From IMG/VR virus record IMGVR_UViG_3300024333_000078, positions 1 through 25,830 of that record: a DNA stretch of 25,830 nt; one strand, 5' to 3'. This document shows, piece by piece, positions 14,595 through 23,432 of the stretch. Each line of letters starts with the position of its first letter. Position 1 is the first letter of the stretch. Under the pieces are notes generated by a model. It saw nothing but the letters and a program-made list of their open reading frames with translations. It was not told where the DNA came from and made no database searches. The position numbers and the translations under genes were made by a program. Source of the stretch: a virus.

Positions 14595-15086
14595 ATGAAA
14601 ATTCTTATTATAGGACACGCGAGGCACGGCAAGGATACGGTCGCGGGTATCATCGGTGGTTTAACTGGCATGAGGTTCGAGAGTTCGTCAATGGCGGCTT
14701 GCCGGATATTCATATTCGACATGTTGAAGCACAAGTACGCGTACAGGAACGTCGCGGAATGCTTCGAGGACAGGTTCAACCACAGGTCTGAATGGTACGA
14801 GCTTATATGCTGGTACAACAGGAATGACAAGGCAAGGTTGGCAAAGAACATACTTGCTGAAAACGATATCTACGTCGGTATGCGCGACAGGGAAGAGATA
14901 CGCGAGTGTATCAAGCAGGGCGTGTTCGATGTCGTGGTTGGTGTTTTCGACCCGAGGGAGGAACTGGAACAAAGCGACTCTTTCAACATAGACGTGTGGG
15001 AAGAAAGTGATATAGTCATAATGAATAATTCAACGCTCGATGACCTCGAGAAGCGCGTTAAGCTTCTGGTCTGTGGCATGGTGTGA
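14595..15086 (+). CDS. Deoxynucleoside monophosphate kinase-like P-loop protein
   Basis: A 163-residue P-loop kinase. The Walker A motif GHARHGKDT is at residues 7-15, followed by a NMP-binding-type region and VGMRDREEI near 94-102, the arginine-bearing segment common in phage dNMP kinases (T4 gp1 family). A terminal strand (ESDIVIMNNS) precedes the last helix. It phosphorylates dNMPs to dNDPs, feeding phage DNA synthesis, and fits beside the MazG-like gene. A shikimate- or adenylate-kinase-like role is less likely. Confidence 0.7.
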   Translation: MKILIIGHARHGKDTVAGIIGGLTGMRFESSSMAACRIFIFDMLKHKYAYRNVAECFEDRFNHRSEWYELICWYNRNDKARLAKNILAENDIYVGMRDREEIRECIKQGVFDVVVGVFDPREELEQSDSFNIDVWEESDIVIMNNSTLDDLEKRVKLLVCGMV

Positions 15087-15113
15087 TATAAATAACAAAA
15101 ACATCACGGCTGT

Positions 15114-15647
15114 ATGTATTTAGGTGAGTTCAAGAAACACGTCCCGAGTTTAAAATCATATCTTAGCGAGAGCTTGTTCCGCGATAACTGGAGGAATTAC
15201 GCCAACGATACGTATCTGACAACAGATTCACCATCCAAGGAAACGCTGTCGGTCATGGAGGTTATGGTGAAGATATTCGGTGTAGGTGGTGCGGATGAAC
15301 TCATATTCACGACCAACGACATCTCTTTCGGTGAGGATTACCTTCAGATAACCGACAAGGTCAAGATGTTGCAACCTAAGATTGTCAAGACAGTCAACCT
15401 ACCCGGTCGTTACATCCTGTACATAACGCTTTACGATCTGGAAGGTGTTACAGTGTCTTGTGTTGATATGGTGTCAGATGAAAGCACAAACGGTTTCGTG
15501 TTCATAAAGGATGTCGATTTCGACAAGATAAGCGGTGAGGAAGATGACGAGGACATAGATGTTGACGATGATGGAGCAACCGAGGGAGCAGATGGAGGTG
15601 GTACGGGAGAAGATACTAAGGCTCAGGATGATTTCTCTGATTTGTAA
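15114..15647 (+). CDS. Unknown acidic protein with possible prohead-protease site
   Basis: A 177-residue protein with a globular first 140 residues and a very acidic, Gly-rich tail (EEDDEDIDVDDDGATEG type). The N-terminus has FKKHVPSLKSYLSES, where YLSE (16-19) matches the Leu-x-Glu cleavage pattern of T4-type prohead proteases, so it could be an internal head protein; this is a weak inference. No family is recognised. It lies 27 bases after the kinase and is followed by a terminator. Confidence 0.7.
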   Translation: MYLGEFKKHVPSLKSYLSESLFRDNWRNYANDTYLTTDSPSKETLSVMEVMVKIFGVGGADELIFTTNDISFGEDYLQITDKVKMLQPKIVKTVNLPGRYILYITLYDLEGVTVSCVDMVSDESTNGFVFIKDVDFDKISGEEDDEDIDVDDDGATEGADGGGTGEDTKAQDDFSDL

Positions 15648-15655
15648 ATTTATTA

Positions 15656-15688
15656 AACCCAACTAGTTATAATAAGATTAGTTGGGTT
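15656..15688 (+). terminator. Intrinsic terminator after the nucleotide-metabolism block
   Basis: A perfect 10-bp stem (15656-15665 with 15679-15688) with a 13-base loop, followed by gatgattttt. It closes the block ending at 15647 and insulates the VWA gene. Confidence 0.8.
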
Positions 15689-15733
15689 GATGATTTTTAC
15701 ACTAAAAATATCTCGAGTTGTTGTTTTTTTGTG

Positions 15734-15741
15734 TAAATTTG
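15734..15741 (+). promoter_or_regulatory. Bacteroidetes-type -7 box TAAATTTG upstream of VWA gene
   Basis: An exact TAnnTTTG box lies 35 bases before the VWA gene start and directly after a terminator, so a new transcript should start here. No good TTTG is found at the usual -33 spacing. Confidence 0.5.
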
Positions 15742-15776
15742 TAAAGTTGATAATTCTAATATTAATTTAATCATAT

Positions 15777-17969
15777 ATGAAAACGACATTAAATGGACTC
15801 TATTCGCAGAGTATTGAAAAGCAGCAAGCATTGCCACAGGTAACGGGTGTTAATTACTACGTTGTTGTTGACGTTAGTGGTAGCATGTCCGGCGAGTTGC
15901 ATAAAATCCGCGCGCAGTTAAAGAACAAGGTGTCTTCGTTGCTCCGTGATGATGATACACTAACAATAGTGTGGTTCTCTTCAGATTCACAATGTGGTGT
16001 GTTGAAGGAGAACGTGAAGGTTACAAACCTGGTACAGCTTAATGATTTACACGCTGCGATCGACAGGTTCTTGAAGCCAATGAGTTGCACCGCGTTCAGG
16101 AAACCTCTTGAACTTGTCAAGAGCATCATAGACAATTACGGTTCTAGTAATCCCAACGTGCTTATATTCCTAACGGACGGGTACAACAACGATTGTAGCT
16201 GGAAGGACGTGATGCAAAACCTGTCCGTGTTGAACGGTAGCCTTGCATCTTCGATGTTCGTCGAGTATGGTTATTACGCTGATTCGTCTAGGCTGTCTGA
16301 AATGGCATCGCTTGTTGGTGGCGAGAAGGTCACTTCATCGTCGTTCGATGATTACGATAGTGCCTTTACTAGGAAATTATCAACGCCGCTGTTGTCAACG
16401 AAGAAAATCAAGGTTGCCTTGGATAAAACACCGTCACGTGATTTCGTTTATAGCATCGACAACGGCGAGGTTATACTGTACAGCATCGTTGACGGGCATG
16501 TGCTGGTTGGGCAGGATATTGATAAGGTTTATTACACTATTGATGGTTCTGGTAATACAAATGCACCACAGGCTATGTACGCGCTGGCTTTCCTGTTGTC
16601 AGACAAGATGCGCGTCGAGGATACCGAGGACGTGTTGTCCAGTATAGGTGATGTCAGGATGATCAACATGTACGCCAACGCGTTCGGCAAGCAAAAGTTG
16701 TTCGAGTTCAAGTCAGAGCTGAAGAAGTGTATTTACGATGATTCGTATCGTTTCAATGAAGGTATGAACACGAGTCACATGATAGATGACGAGAAGTACT
16801 GTGTTGTTGAACTCATAGAGGATTTACAGGATCACGGTGCATTGTTCCACCCGTTGAGTGAGCATTTCGAGTACAACAGGATTTCAGCCGCCATGGAGGA
16901 CAAGGACGAGTTCACGGATGAACAGAAGCAGCTCGTGGAGAATGCAAGTTCGGTTAATGAGCTTGAGGCTATATTGGAGAAAATCAAGAAGGAGAACTTC
17001 AAGTTGAAGTTCGTACCTAACAATAAGAACAAGGGGTACACGTTCGACGACCTTGTTTACCATGAGGATAGGGCTAATATATCGGTTCGTGTCAGGATTG
17101 ATGGTCACGTCATGCTTCCAAATAACGAGTATGGTATAGATATCGTCAACACGTTCGTGTACCGCACGTACAACATCATCAAGGATGGTATCGTTAACAT
17201 AACCAAGATACCTGTATCTTTTGTCGGTAACATCGGTTTCAATTTATCATCGAGGTTGTTTTCGAACGGTGTTATGGTTTTTGTCCCAGACCCCAATTCA
17301 AATATAATGGTTATTGATTTCAGCAGTTTGCCGACTATAAACCGTTCGATGTACAAGAATATGTCCGCTGTTAAACTTGCTAAATTATCGTTCGATTTGT
17401 GCAGGATGCAGGCGATGAACAAGGTGTTCAAGGCATCTAAGGATAGTAAGAGCGTATCGATGGTGGAGAAATACGGGGAGGAAGCCACTAACTGGTTGAA
17501 CGGTCTAGGGTTCACCGATTTCTCTGGTTTCTCGCCTAAGTTGAAGAAAGCTGAACCTAAAGATTCATACGTTGCCATCGAGTTGCTCGTTAAGATTAAA
17601 GGGTTGTCAAGCCTTCCGAAGGTCGATGATGTTGTGAAGAAAGTTGCCACCGGTAAACCGCTCACCATATCAGAATCGTTGATTAACGAGGCTATATTTG
17701 ATTATAACACGATGATCCGACTGACAGAATCGCTCAAAAAGTCTAACCCTGGGGTTTGTGATGATTTTATAGCAGCGAAGGTCAAGGAGGTTAACGACAA
17801 TAAGAAGAATCTCATGAGGGAGATATCCAAGCAGAAGTTCTCTATGATACTGTCTAGGAAATGGTTCCACGAGTTTAAGTCTATGGACGAGAATACCATT
17901 GATATCGTTGTTGATGGTAAGACGGTTGCTGTTACATTTGAATATGCGGAAACTACTATCGAAATTTAA
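15777..17969 (+). CDS. Von Willebrand factor A domain protein
   Basis: A 730-residue protein. Residues about 25-215 are a VWA domain with a complete metal-ion-dependent adhesion site: DVSGSMS (D32, S34, S36), T105 in SCTAF, and D134 in FLTDGYN. The remaining about 500 residues are helical with beta segments and have no recognised domain; there is no signal peptide or anchor, so it acts in the cytoplasm or virion. VWA domains bind partner proteins through Mg, often together with MoxR-type ATPases, none of which is visible here. It has its own promoter box and is followed one base later by the AEP-like gene, which is probably co-expressed. Confidence 0.82.
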   Translation: MKTTLNGLYSQSIEKQQALPQVTGVNYYVVVDVSGSMSGELHKIRAQLKNKVSSLLRDDDTLTIVWFSSDSQCGVLKENVKVTNLVQLNDLHAAIDRFLKPMSCTAFRKPLELVKSIIDNYGSSNPNVLIFLTDGYNNDCSWKDVMQNLSVLNGSLASSMFVEYGYYADSSRLSEMASLVGGEKVTSSSFDDYDSAFTRKLSTPLLSTKKIKVALDKTPSRDFVYSIDNGEVILYSIVDGHVLVGQDIDKVYYTIDGSGNTNAPQAMYALAFLLSDKMRVEDTEDVLSSIGDVRMINMYANAFGKQKLFEFKSELKKCIYDDSYRFNEGMNTSHMIDDEKYCVVELIEDLQDHGALFHPLSEHFEYNRISAAMEDKDEFTDEQKQLVENASSVNELEAILEKIKKENFKLKFVPNNKNKGYTFDDLVYHEDRANISVRVRIDGHVMLPNNEYGIDIVNTFVYRTYNIIKDGIVNITKIPVSFVGNIGFNLSSRLFSNGVMVFVPDPNSNIMVIDFSSLPTINRSMYKNMSAVKLAKLSFDLCRMQAMNKVFKASKDSKSVSMVEKYGEEATNWLNGLGFTDFSGFSPKLKKAEPKDSYVAIELLVKIKGLSSLPKVDDVVKKVATGKPLTISESLINEAIFDYNTMIRLTESLKKSNPGVCDDFIAAKVKEVNDNKKNLMREISKQKFSMILSRKWFHEFKSMDENTIDIVVDGKTVAVTFEYAETTIEI

Positions 17970-17970
17970 T

Positions 17971-18651
17971 ATGAATTACGAGATTATTAAAGACGAGAAA
18001 CTCCTTCTGGAGTTCATAGACTGGTTGCCTGAATTGGAGGAAGGAGAGTGTTATTACTGTGGTTTGTTCGCTAGGTCGAAGTATTGCAAGGATGTGTTGC
18101 ATATCAATTCAGACAAGCAACAGCTCAAAAGGTTCACGACAACCAAGGAGTTCTTGTTCGAGAAGATTCAGCAACTTGAATGTGAAGTTGGTACATATTA
18201 CCAGAAACACGTTAAAATACCACAGGAAGCACTCGCGTTGTATATCAACATTAACCCCAGAAGTTATGAAAAGGCTGCCAAGATGTGCTTGGTTAAACTT
18301 GCCGAATTAATCACGAGACCTTACGGTGGGTATAACCCACACCAGGAGATGTTGAGCTGTATCCACAAATCAATTAGCAGGAAGGTTTTCTTCGATGTTG
18401 ATTTCGATGGTGTTGATTTCGATACCGTGAGTGGTAAGGTTGAGGATGTGCTTAACAAGGATTGTGTCAGCTACTTGAAAACACGTGGTGGATTCCACGT
18501 GCTTGTCGATATCGGCAAAATACAGGATGAGTACAAGAAAACATGGTACAAGGGTATAACTTCGATAGAAGGTGTGGATTGTAAAGGTGATAACATGATT
18601 CCTGTACCAGGTACGTACCAAGGTGGGTTCATTCCACATTTCATCCGTTAG
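17971..18651 (+). CDS. Unknown protein with primase/AEP-like motifs
   Basis: A 226-residue protein from ATG 17971, directly after the VWA stop; an overlapping earlier start would run into the VWA gene and is not needed. The C-terminal half has FFDVDFD (D142, D144), then [13 protein letters not shown] with H176, and [10 protein letters not shown]. This order of DxD and GxH resembles archaeo-eukaryotic primase-type nucleotidyltransferases. A YCG...KYC Cys pair set (27-39) and [10 protein letters not shown] occur earlier. The family is not certain and the protein is short for a replicative primase; a nucleotidyltransferase or unknown phage family is possible. It ends in TAG. Confidence 0.6.
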   Translation: MNYEIIKDEKLLLEFIDWLPELEEGECYYCGLFARSKYCKDVLHINSDKQQLKRFTTTKEFLFEKIQQLECEVGTYYQKHVKIPQEALALYININPRSYEKAAKMCLVKLAELITRPYGGYNPHQEMLSCIHKSISRKVFFDVDFDGVDFDTVSGKVEDVLNKDCVSYLKTRGGFHVLVDIGKIQDEYKKTWYKGITSIEGVDCKGDNMIPVPGTYQGGFIPHFIR

Positions 18652-18727
18652 TGTTTCTTGTATTATGTTATTGATGTTAAACGTGTTGAGTTATAGGTTT
18701 AAATAAAAATACTTTCAAAATAAAATT

Positions 18728-19148
18728 ATGGAAATGGTAAAAGGTATTGACTTTAAATTAAGTGAAGATGGTAAAACATTGTTGCGTGTTGATAAAGATG
18801 TTGTCGAGTTTGTAATCCCAGATTCAGTAACGAGTATAGGGAATTATGCTTTTATGGATTGTGCTAGTTTAAAATCAATAACTATCCCTAGTTCTGTAAC
18901 GAGTATAGGGTATAATGCTTTTAGTGATTGTTCTAGTTTAAAATCAATAACTATCCCTAGTTCTGTAACATACATAGATAATTGCATGTTTTATGGTTGT
19001 TCTAGTTTAACATCTATTAATATCCCTAGTTCTGTTACCGAAATAGGTGTTAGGTCTTTCGAGAGTTGTACATCTTTAAAATCAATTACCATACCTGATT
19101 ATGTAACTAGGATAAATTATAGTGCTTTTAGTAAATGTGCTAATTTAG
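18728..19148 (+). pseudogene. LRR (BspA-like) protein, 5' part, interrupted by IS
   Basis: The first 140 residues of the second LRR paralogue: a short beta N-terminus (FKLSEDGKTLLRVD) and four to five 23-residue repeats of the LKSITIPSSVTSIGYNAF type. At 19148 the reading frame meets the IS1380-type element, and translation would run 16 further codons into the IS before stopping at 19198. Joined to 20894-21567 after removing the IS and one TTAG copy, it gives one open frame of 364 codons, similar to the intact 355-residue paralogue at 11609. A possible -7-like TACTTTCA lies just upstream. Confidence 0.85.
19145..19148 (+). repeat. Target-site duplication TTAG (left copy)
   Basis: ttag directly precedes the IS left end and is repeated at 20890-20893, directly after the right end. 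A 4-bp duplication fits the IS1380 family. Confidence 0.85.
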
Positions 19149-19165
19149 CCTGTATTATTCATAAA
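19149..19165 (+). repeat. IS1380 left terminal inverted repeat
   Basis: CCTGTATTATTCATAAA; the reverse complement of the right end reads CCTGTATTATTCACAAA, with one mismatch. Confidence 0.88.
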
Positions 19166-19203
19166 AAAAGAAGAAAAGCCATGGTATTCCGAGGATAACA
19201 TAT

Positions 19204-19211
19204 TATCTTTG
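19204..19211 (+). promoter_or_regulatory. Possible transposase promoter -7 box TATCTTTG
   Basis: An exact TAnnTTTG match lies inside the IS, 24 bases before the transposase ATG. No clear -33 TTTG is seen at the expected spacing. Confidence 0.45.
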
Positions 19212-19235
19212 AGTTGAATAAACACAAAAAACACC

Positions 19236-20609
19236 ATGAGCTTTTCAGAGAACAAGATTACAACAAAAACAGACGCAACGCCACATCCCCAGCCTCAATT
19301 GTTCGAGCTACCACCCATCGGCAAAAGACGGTTAGAGATATCATTTACAGGAGAGTACTTATCTTCTAACGGGGGATTGCTGCTACTTAAAGAGGCTGAG
19401 AAGAGGGTTGGTATCGCCAAAGCACTGAGCGACTGTATTTTGGACGGCAGGCACCCCGGCTACATAAGCCACACCCACTACGATATGACCTTCCAGCGCG
19501 TCATGCAGATAGCCGCAGGGTACGAGGATGCCAATGATTGCAACATCTTGAGGAACGACACGGTTCTCAAGATGTGCATCGACCGCGCCCCCGTGTCCGG
19601 GGCCCCGCTGGCCTCCCAGCCGACTATGTCTCGATTCGAGAACACGCCCACCAACAGGGAACTATACCGCATGGCGGAGGCCTTCCTCGACAACTTCATG
19701 GCCTCCTACCAGGCCGAGCCCGCCGTCATCATCCTCGACGCCGACGACACGAACGCCGACGTCCACGGCGGCCAGCAACTGAGCCTGTTCAACGACTATT
19801 ACGGCGAGCACTGCTTCATGCCCCTGCACATCTACGAGGGCTTCTCGCGGAAGCTGGTGACGACCATCCTCAAGCCCGGGCGGCGGAACAAATCGGCCGA
19901 CGTCTTCGCCATCATCCACCGCATCATCGTCAGGCTACGCAAGCGCTGGAAGAAGACGGTGATCATCGTCCGCGGCGACGGCCACTTCTGTAGCAAGGAG
20001 CTGATGGACTGGTCGGTGGGGCAGCCGAACACGGGCTTCCTGACCGGGCTGACAGGCAACGCCGTCCTCAACAGGGAGGTGGCCGGGATGATCAAGAGCA
20101 TGGAGGACAGGTTCGCCCACGACAAGACGCCAGCCAAGCGTTACCACTCGTTCAGCTACAAGGCCGAGAGCTGGAAGATCCAGCAGCGGGTGATAGCCAA
20201 GGTGGAGGTGAGCGAGAAGGGAACCAACGTTCGCTTCGTGGTTACCAACCTGGAGTACCGCACCCGGGCCCTGTACGAGGAGGTGTACTGCGCCCGTGGA
20301 ACCATGGAACTGTGCATCAAGGACCACAAGACCTACCTGCGGTCTGACCGCATGTCTTGCAGCGATTTCCGGGCCAACCAGTTCAGGCTATTCCTGCACT
20401 CGGCGGCCTACGTCCTGATGCACAGCCTCCAGCATTGTATGCAGGAAACCAGCAACATACCATCGCTGGTGATGAAGACCTTCAGGGAACGATACCTGAA
20501 GATTGCCACCGTGGTGCGGGAACTGAAGACCAAGGTAGTGGTCGAGTTCCCGCGTGCTTGCGTCGAGTATATCGATATCGGTAAATACCTCGCATCTCTT
20601 GGTTATTGA
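19236..20609 (+). CDS. IS1380-family transposase
   Basis: A 457-residue DDE transposase of the IS1380/DUF1670 group (RNase H fold), close in length to the family norm. Near the N-terminus is the family pattern SFTGEYLSSNGGLLLLKEAE; the catalytic acids probably lie in ILDADDTNADVHG (around 165-175), VRGDGHFC (around 247) and RGTMELCIKDHKT (around 350-362). It cuts and pastes the element at the CCTG termini. Codon use is rich in GCC/GAC/CTG, unlike the phage genes. The frame is intact, so the element may still be active. Confidence 0.92.
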   Translation: MSFSENKITTKTDATPHPQPQLFELPPIGKRRLEISFTGEYLSSNGGLLLLKEAEKRVGIAKALSDCILDGRHPGYISHTHYDMTFQRVMQIAAGYEDANDCNILRNDTVLKMCIDRAPVSGAPLASQPTMSRFENTPTNRELYRMAEAFLDNFMASYQAEPAVIILDADDTNADVHGGQQLSLFNDYYGEHCFMPLHIYEGFSRKLVTTILKPGRRNKSADVFAIIHRIIVRLRKRWKKTVIIVRGDGHFCSKELMDWSVGQPNTGFLTGLTGNAVLNREVAGMIKSMEDRFAHDKTPAKRYHSFSYKAESWKIQQRVIAKVEVSEKGTNVRFVVTNLEYRTRALYEEVYCARGTMELCIKDHKTYLRSDRMSCSDFRANQFRLFLHSAAYVLMHSLQHCMQETSNIPSLVMKTFRERYLKIATVVRELKTKVVVEFPRACVEYIDIGKYLASLGY

Positions 20610-20872
20610 CGAACTGCCTCTTTCAATTGATTTGTTTTCAACTATTTGTATGGTTTCCCTGGAACACCAAGAGCTTGCTGTATCCTCATTGTTAATCATT
20701 GGCGATGTTTCGACACGGTATGACTTTTTAACGAACCGGGCGTTGCGGTATTGGTAGATATTTGAACGGTGTTACAAACGGATACTAAAAATCGAGTTTT
20801 ACATACCCCCCTGAGAATCGCTCACACGCACAGGAGCGGCTGTAATGGTCGGTATAAGCCACGGAAATGGAC

Positions 20873-20889
20873 TTTGTGAATAATACAGG
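20873..20889 (-). repeat. IS1380 right terminal inverted repeat
   Basis: Inverse of 19149-19165 with one mismatch; followed directly by the second TTAG copy. Confidence 0.88.
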
Positions 20890-20893
20890 TTAG
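20890..20893 (+). repeat. Target-site duplication TTAG (right copy)
   Basis: Identical to 19145-19148. Removing one copy together with the IS restores gct-aat-tta-gaa-tca, which continues the LRR repeat in frame. Confidence 0.85.
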
Positions 20894-21567
20894 AATCAAT
20901 AATTATTCCTAATTCAGTAACTTATATAGGTAATTTTGCTTTCTATAAATGTGTTGCTTTAAAATCAATAACGATATCTGATTTATCATGTGTTATGGAT
21001 TATAATGCTTTATATTGTTGTACTGGTTTAAAATCAATAATTATATGCGGTGTTAAATATAAGACTGTAATGGGGGATGACGGTAAGTTATGTGTGTACG
21101 ATAAATCATACAACCATACTATAAGTCACGATGTTATTTCTAATATTAAAGTTTACACAGAGGTTAAATGGTTTCGTGGTATTGTAGGTACTGTCGAGTT
21201 ATCTGATGAACTCGTGATGGTATGTGATAAATCACGATCGTTGTATGCTCACGCCAGTACGCTTGAACAAGCGATTGCAGATTTGATAATGAAATACGAC
21301 ATGCTTAAACAAGATGTGTCGAATCTTAAAATACTGACGCTTGATTCCATCATAACCGAGCAGCTATACAGGGATTACACCGGTGCTTGCTCTGGTGGTG
21401 TTGATAATTTCAAGGAGTTATACAAGGAGAAATATAAAGAGGATATAAAAAGTGAACTGACTTTAAAAGAACTTCTACCATTGTTGAAGAGTATAATGAG
21501 TTACAATACACCAAGATTACTTTGTGCAATGGATGACGAATCTGTTAAGTTCTGGAACGATTTATAA
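20894..21567 (+). pseudogene. LRR (BspA-like) protein, 3' part, cut off by IS
   Basis: This is the remainder of the second LRR gene: two more repeats (SIIIPNSVTYIGNFAFYKC, then LKSITI), then the same about 180-residue C-terminal domain as the paralogue at 11609 (TVMGDDGKLCVYDKSY; YTGACSGGVDNF; LLPLLKSIM). The first ATG is at 20995, so any product made from here would lack most repeats. The separation from the 5' part is explained fully by the IS. The downstream domain has no stop or frameshift, which argues for a recent disruption. Confidence 0.85.
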
Positions 21568-21614
21568 AAAGTCTCGCAATGAGTATACATTCATAGCTTT
21601 GCTGTGGTGGGCTT

Positions 21615-22361
21615 TCACTGAGAGACCATAACTGTCTTGGATAACGCCATTGATTTTGTTTGTTCGACCATGCCCGCCATTACACCAGGTGTCGGGTATA
21701 TTTTAGCATCTATTGCCGATGCCATTGTCGATAACAACAGAAACAGCGGTTCGCCTAGCACCGCCGAGTAATTTGGTGTTACTCCTAGTTTCGTTACCTT
21801 ACCCTTGCTCCACACCTCGTTTGAACTATCGACTATGCTCGTGGTTGCCGTCGTGTTGACCTGGCTATCGGCATTCACTGTTATGGTACCGCCAGATAGT
21901 TCTATCAATGATTTGGTGTCCTTGTGTTCTATCGTTATGATACTGTCGTTGCCTATGTTGATGTATGATTCTTGTAGTTCTATACGCAATCCGGTGGATG
22001 CGACGTAGTATACCTTCAAGTTCTTGTCACCGTCGAACAGCAGCACGTGCGTGTTGTCGTAATCTTTTTTCAAGAACTCCTTCACGTCGTCGGCTAGTTC
22101 TTGCAAGTACGCGTATTCCGGGTGATATATATCGCCGTCTTGAAATGTTACCTTGACTATAGACCCCTTCTTCGGTATCGACACAGCACCACACTGGCCA
22201 CCTTTCCCGAATATTGGCGTGTACTCGGGGTATGCCCACGGCAACTCGCTCGTCGGTACGATATCGCCGTGCAGGAACGACACGCGTATCCTGCACCTGC
22301 CTATCTTCAAGTCGTCGTTTATGTCCTCTACTATACCTAGGTATGTCCCGTTTAATTTCAT
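21615..22361 (-). CDS. Baseplate central spike protein, gp5/VgrG-like OB-fold
   Basis: A 248-residue protein. The N-terminal about 95 residues are a gp5-type OB-fold: YLGIVEDINDDLKIGRCRIRV, SELPWAYPEYTP, and GSIVKVTFQDGD. This fold closes the tail tube end at the baseplate hub. The middle is beta-rich (residues 100-190), with short repeating strands like the start of a spike prism. No lysozyme domain is seen, unlike T4 gp5, and the C-terminus carries no obvious PAAR motif. It is next to the hub-like gene at 23433 and fits the gp27-gp5 order. Confidence 0.78.
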   Translation of the reverse strand: MKLNGTYLGIVEDINDDLKIGRCRIRVSFLHGDIVPTSELPWAYPEYTPIFGKGGQCGAVSIPKKGSIVKVTFQDGDIYHPEYAYLQELADDVKEFLKKDYDNTHVLLFDGDKNLKVYYVASTGLRIELQESYINIGNDSIITIEHKDTKSLIELSGGTITVNADSQVNTTATTSIVDSSNEVWSKGKVTKLGVTPNYSAVLGEPLFLLLSTMASAIDAKIYPTPGVMAGMVEQTKSMALSKTVMVSQ

Positions 22362-22388
22362 TCTATTGATGTTGGTTTAACTTCTTTA

Positions 22389-23402
22389 TTATATATTCCT
22401 TGCCCTATTTTCAGCACTACGATTTATATTCTTGTACCTGTTGACCGAATTGCGTATATCTGATAATGCACCTGGTGGTGGTTTGCGCCAAGCGTTGCGT
22501 ATCGCATCTTTGGCTACACCACGTAGTGAATGGTCTTGTTCTATGTCGTTCTTCTTGGATTCTGGTCTAGTCCACACGCCTTTTGTACCGCCTGTTAGCG
22601 AAGGTATCGGCGTTAGCTGTAAATTGAATTCGTGTTTCTCTACGAACCAGTTAGGTTTAACCGACATCTTGTTCTTAGACATCTCGGGGCTGTGGACTTG
22701 TAGTTTTTCGAATGGCAAGCTCTCGCTGAAATCGAACTCGCACATCTTGCACGAGAACTTCATGTACGTCTTGTAATCGTTGAAGAACGTGTACTGTTTA
22801 ACAGATTCCTTCTGTTCTTTTGTCGATTGGTATAAACCGTTGTTCGTGTCTTCAAGCACTGGTTTGGTTATCTGTATGTTCCTGAACTCGGCCACATAAA
22901 CATCCATGTCGAACCACCTGAGGTTCTCCGGTAATATCTCTCGCATGTACTTGTGGTCGTACACTGTTTTCCTGTATAAATCGGCTAGGTATGTTACCGA
23001 CATGTCGAGCGATTCTAGCGTTTCTATATCTATCTTCTTCTCCGCACCCTTCATTGGCAGGTTCATCTGCGTGCTTGCCGTCCATAAAGCGTTCAACCCC
23101 GATACCGATTGGAAGAACCACGGGTTGTTCTCCGTTATGTTGTTAAGGTGGTCAATGAACAACATAAGGTTGTTCGCCTGGTACTTGTACCCGCGGTTTA
23201 TAAGGTACTGGTACGCGCCGTTCGTTGTTGTTAAATCGAAAAGCGGTGATGTCGGCAATCCGGTCTCGGGGTCTTCAATGCCAGAGTCAATAGCCATGTT
23301 GGGGAAATCAATGGAGAATGTGAGGAACGTCGGTTCGTTCCTAGATGGGTTATCAATCGGTCCACGCTTGAACTTGTCTATGTTGTCTGTGAAGTAATAC
23401 AT
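22389..23402 (-). CDS. Tail/baseplate structural protein
   Basis: A protein of 337 residues from ATG 23402; the open frame starts one codon earlier at a TTG. It has a beta-rich N-terminus, a WFFQSV segment, an ESLDMSVTYLADLYR helix, and LRWFDMDVYVAEFR, then CKMCEFDFSES and a disordered basic C-terminus rich in Arg/Asn. I do not recognise it by name; it lies between the hub and spike genes, so it is probably part of the tail tube initiation complex or baseplate hub. A GAATAAATAA motif lies five bases upstream of the ATG. Confidence 0.72.
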   Translation of the reverse strand: MYYFTDNIDKFKRGPIDNPSRNEPTFLTFSIDFPNMAIDSGIEDPETGLPTSPLFDLTTTNGAYQYLINRGYKYQANNLMLFIDHLNNITENNPWFFQSVSGLNALWTASTQMNLPMKGAEKKIDIETLESLDMSVTYLADLYRKTVYDHKYMREILPENLRWFDMDVYVAEFRNIQITKPVLEDTNNGLYQSTKEQKESVKQYTFFNDYKTYMKFSCKMCEFDFSESLPFEKLQVHSPEMSKNKMSVKPNWFVEKHEFNLQLTPIPSLTGGTKGVWTRPESKKNDIEQDHSLRGVAKDAIRNAWRKPPPGALSDIRNSVNRYKNINRSAENRARNI

Positions 23403-23432
23403 CAAGTTTATTTATTCGATGTTATGTGTGGG

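Larger units (their letters stand above)
19149..20889 (+). mobile_element. IS1380-family insertion sequence, complete, 1741 bp
   Basis: The boundaries are set by 17-bp terminal inverted repeats starting CCTGTATTATTCA (19149-19165 and 20873-20889, 16 of 17 matching) and by the TTAG duplication. One transposase gene fills it. The body is much more GC-rich than the phage DNA around it, so it came from a bacterial (Bacteroidales) replicon recently. It sits in the same orientation as the LRR gene it cuts. Bases 20610-20872, after the transposase, hold no gene I can support. Confidence 0.92.

Noticed and set aside
19538-19993. 151-residue frame and opposite-strand frames inside the IS
   Set aside because: Arg/His-rich composition typical of an out-of-frame reading of GC-rich DNA; the transposase frame explains the region.
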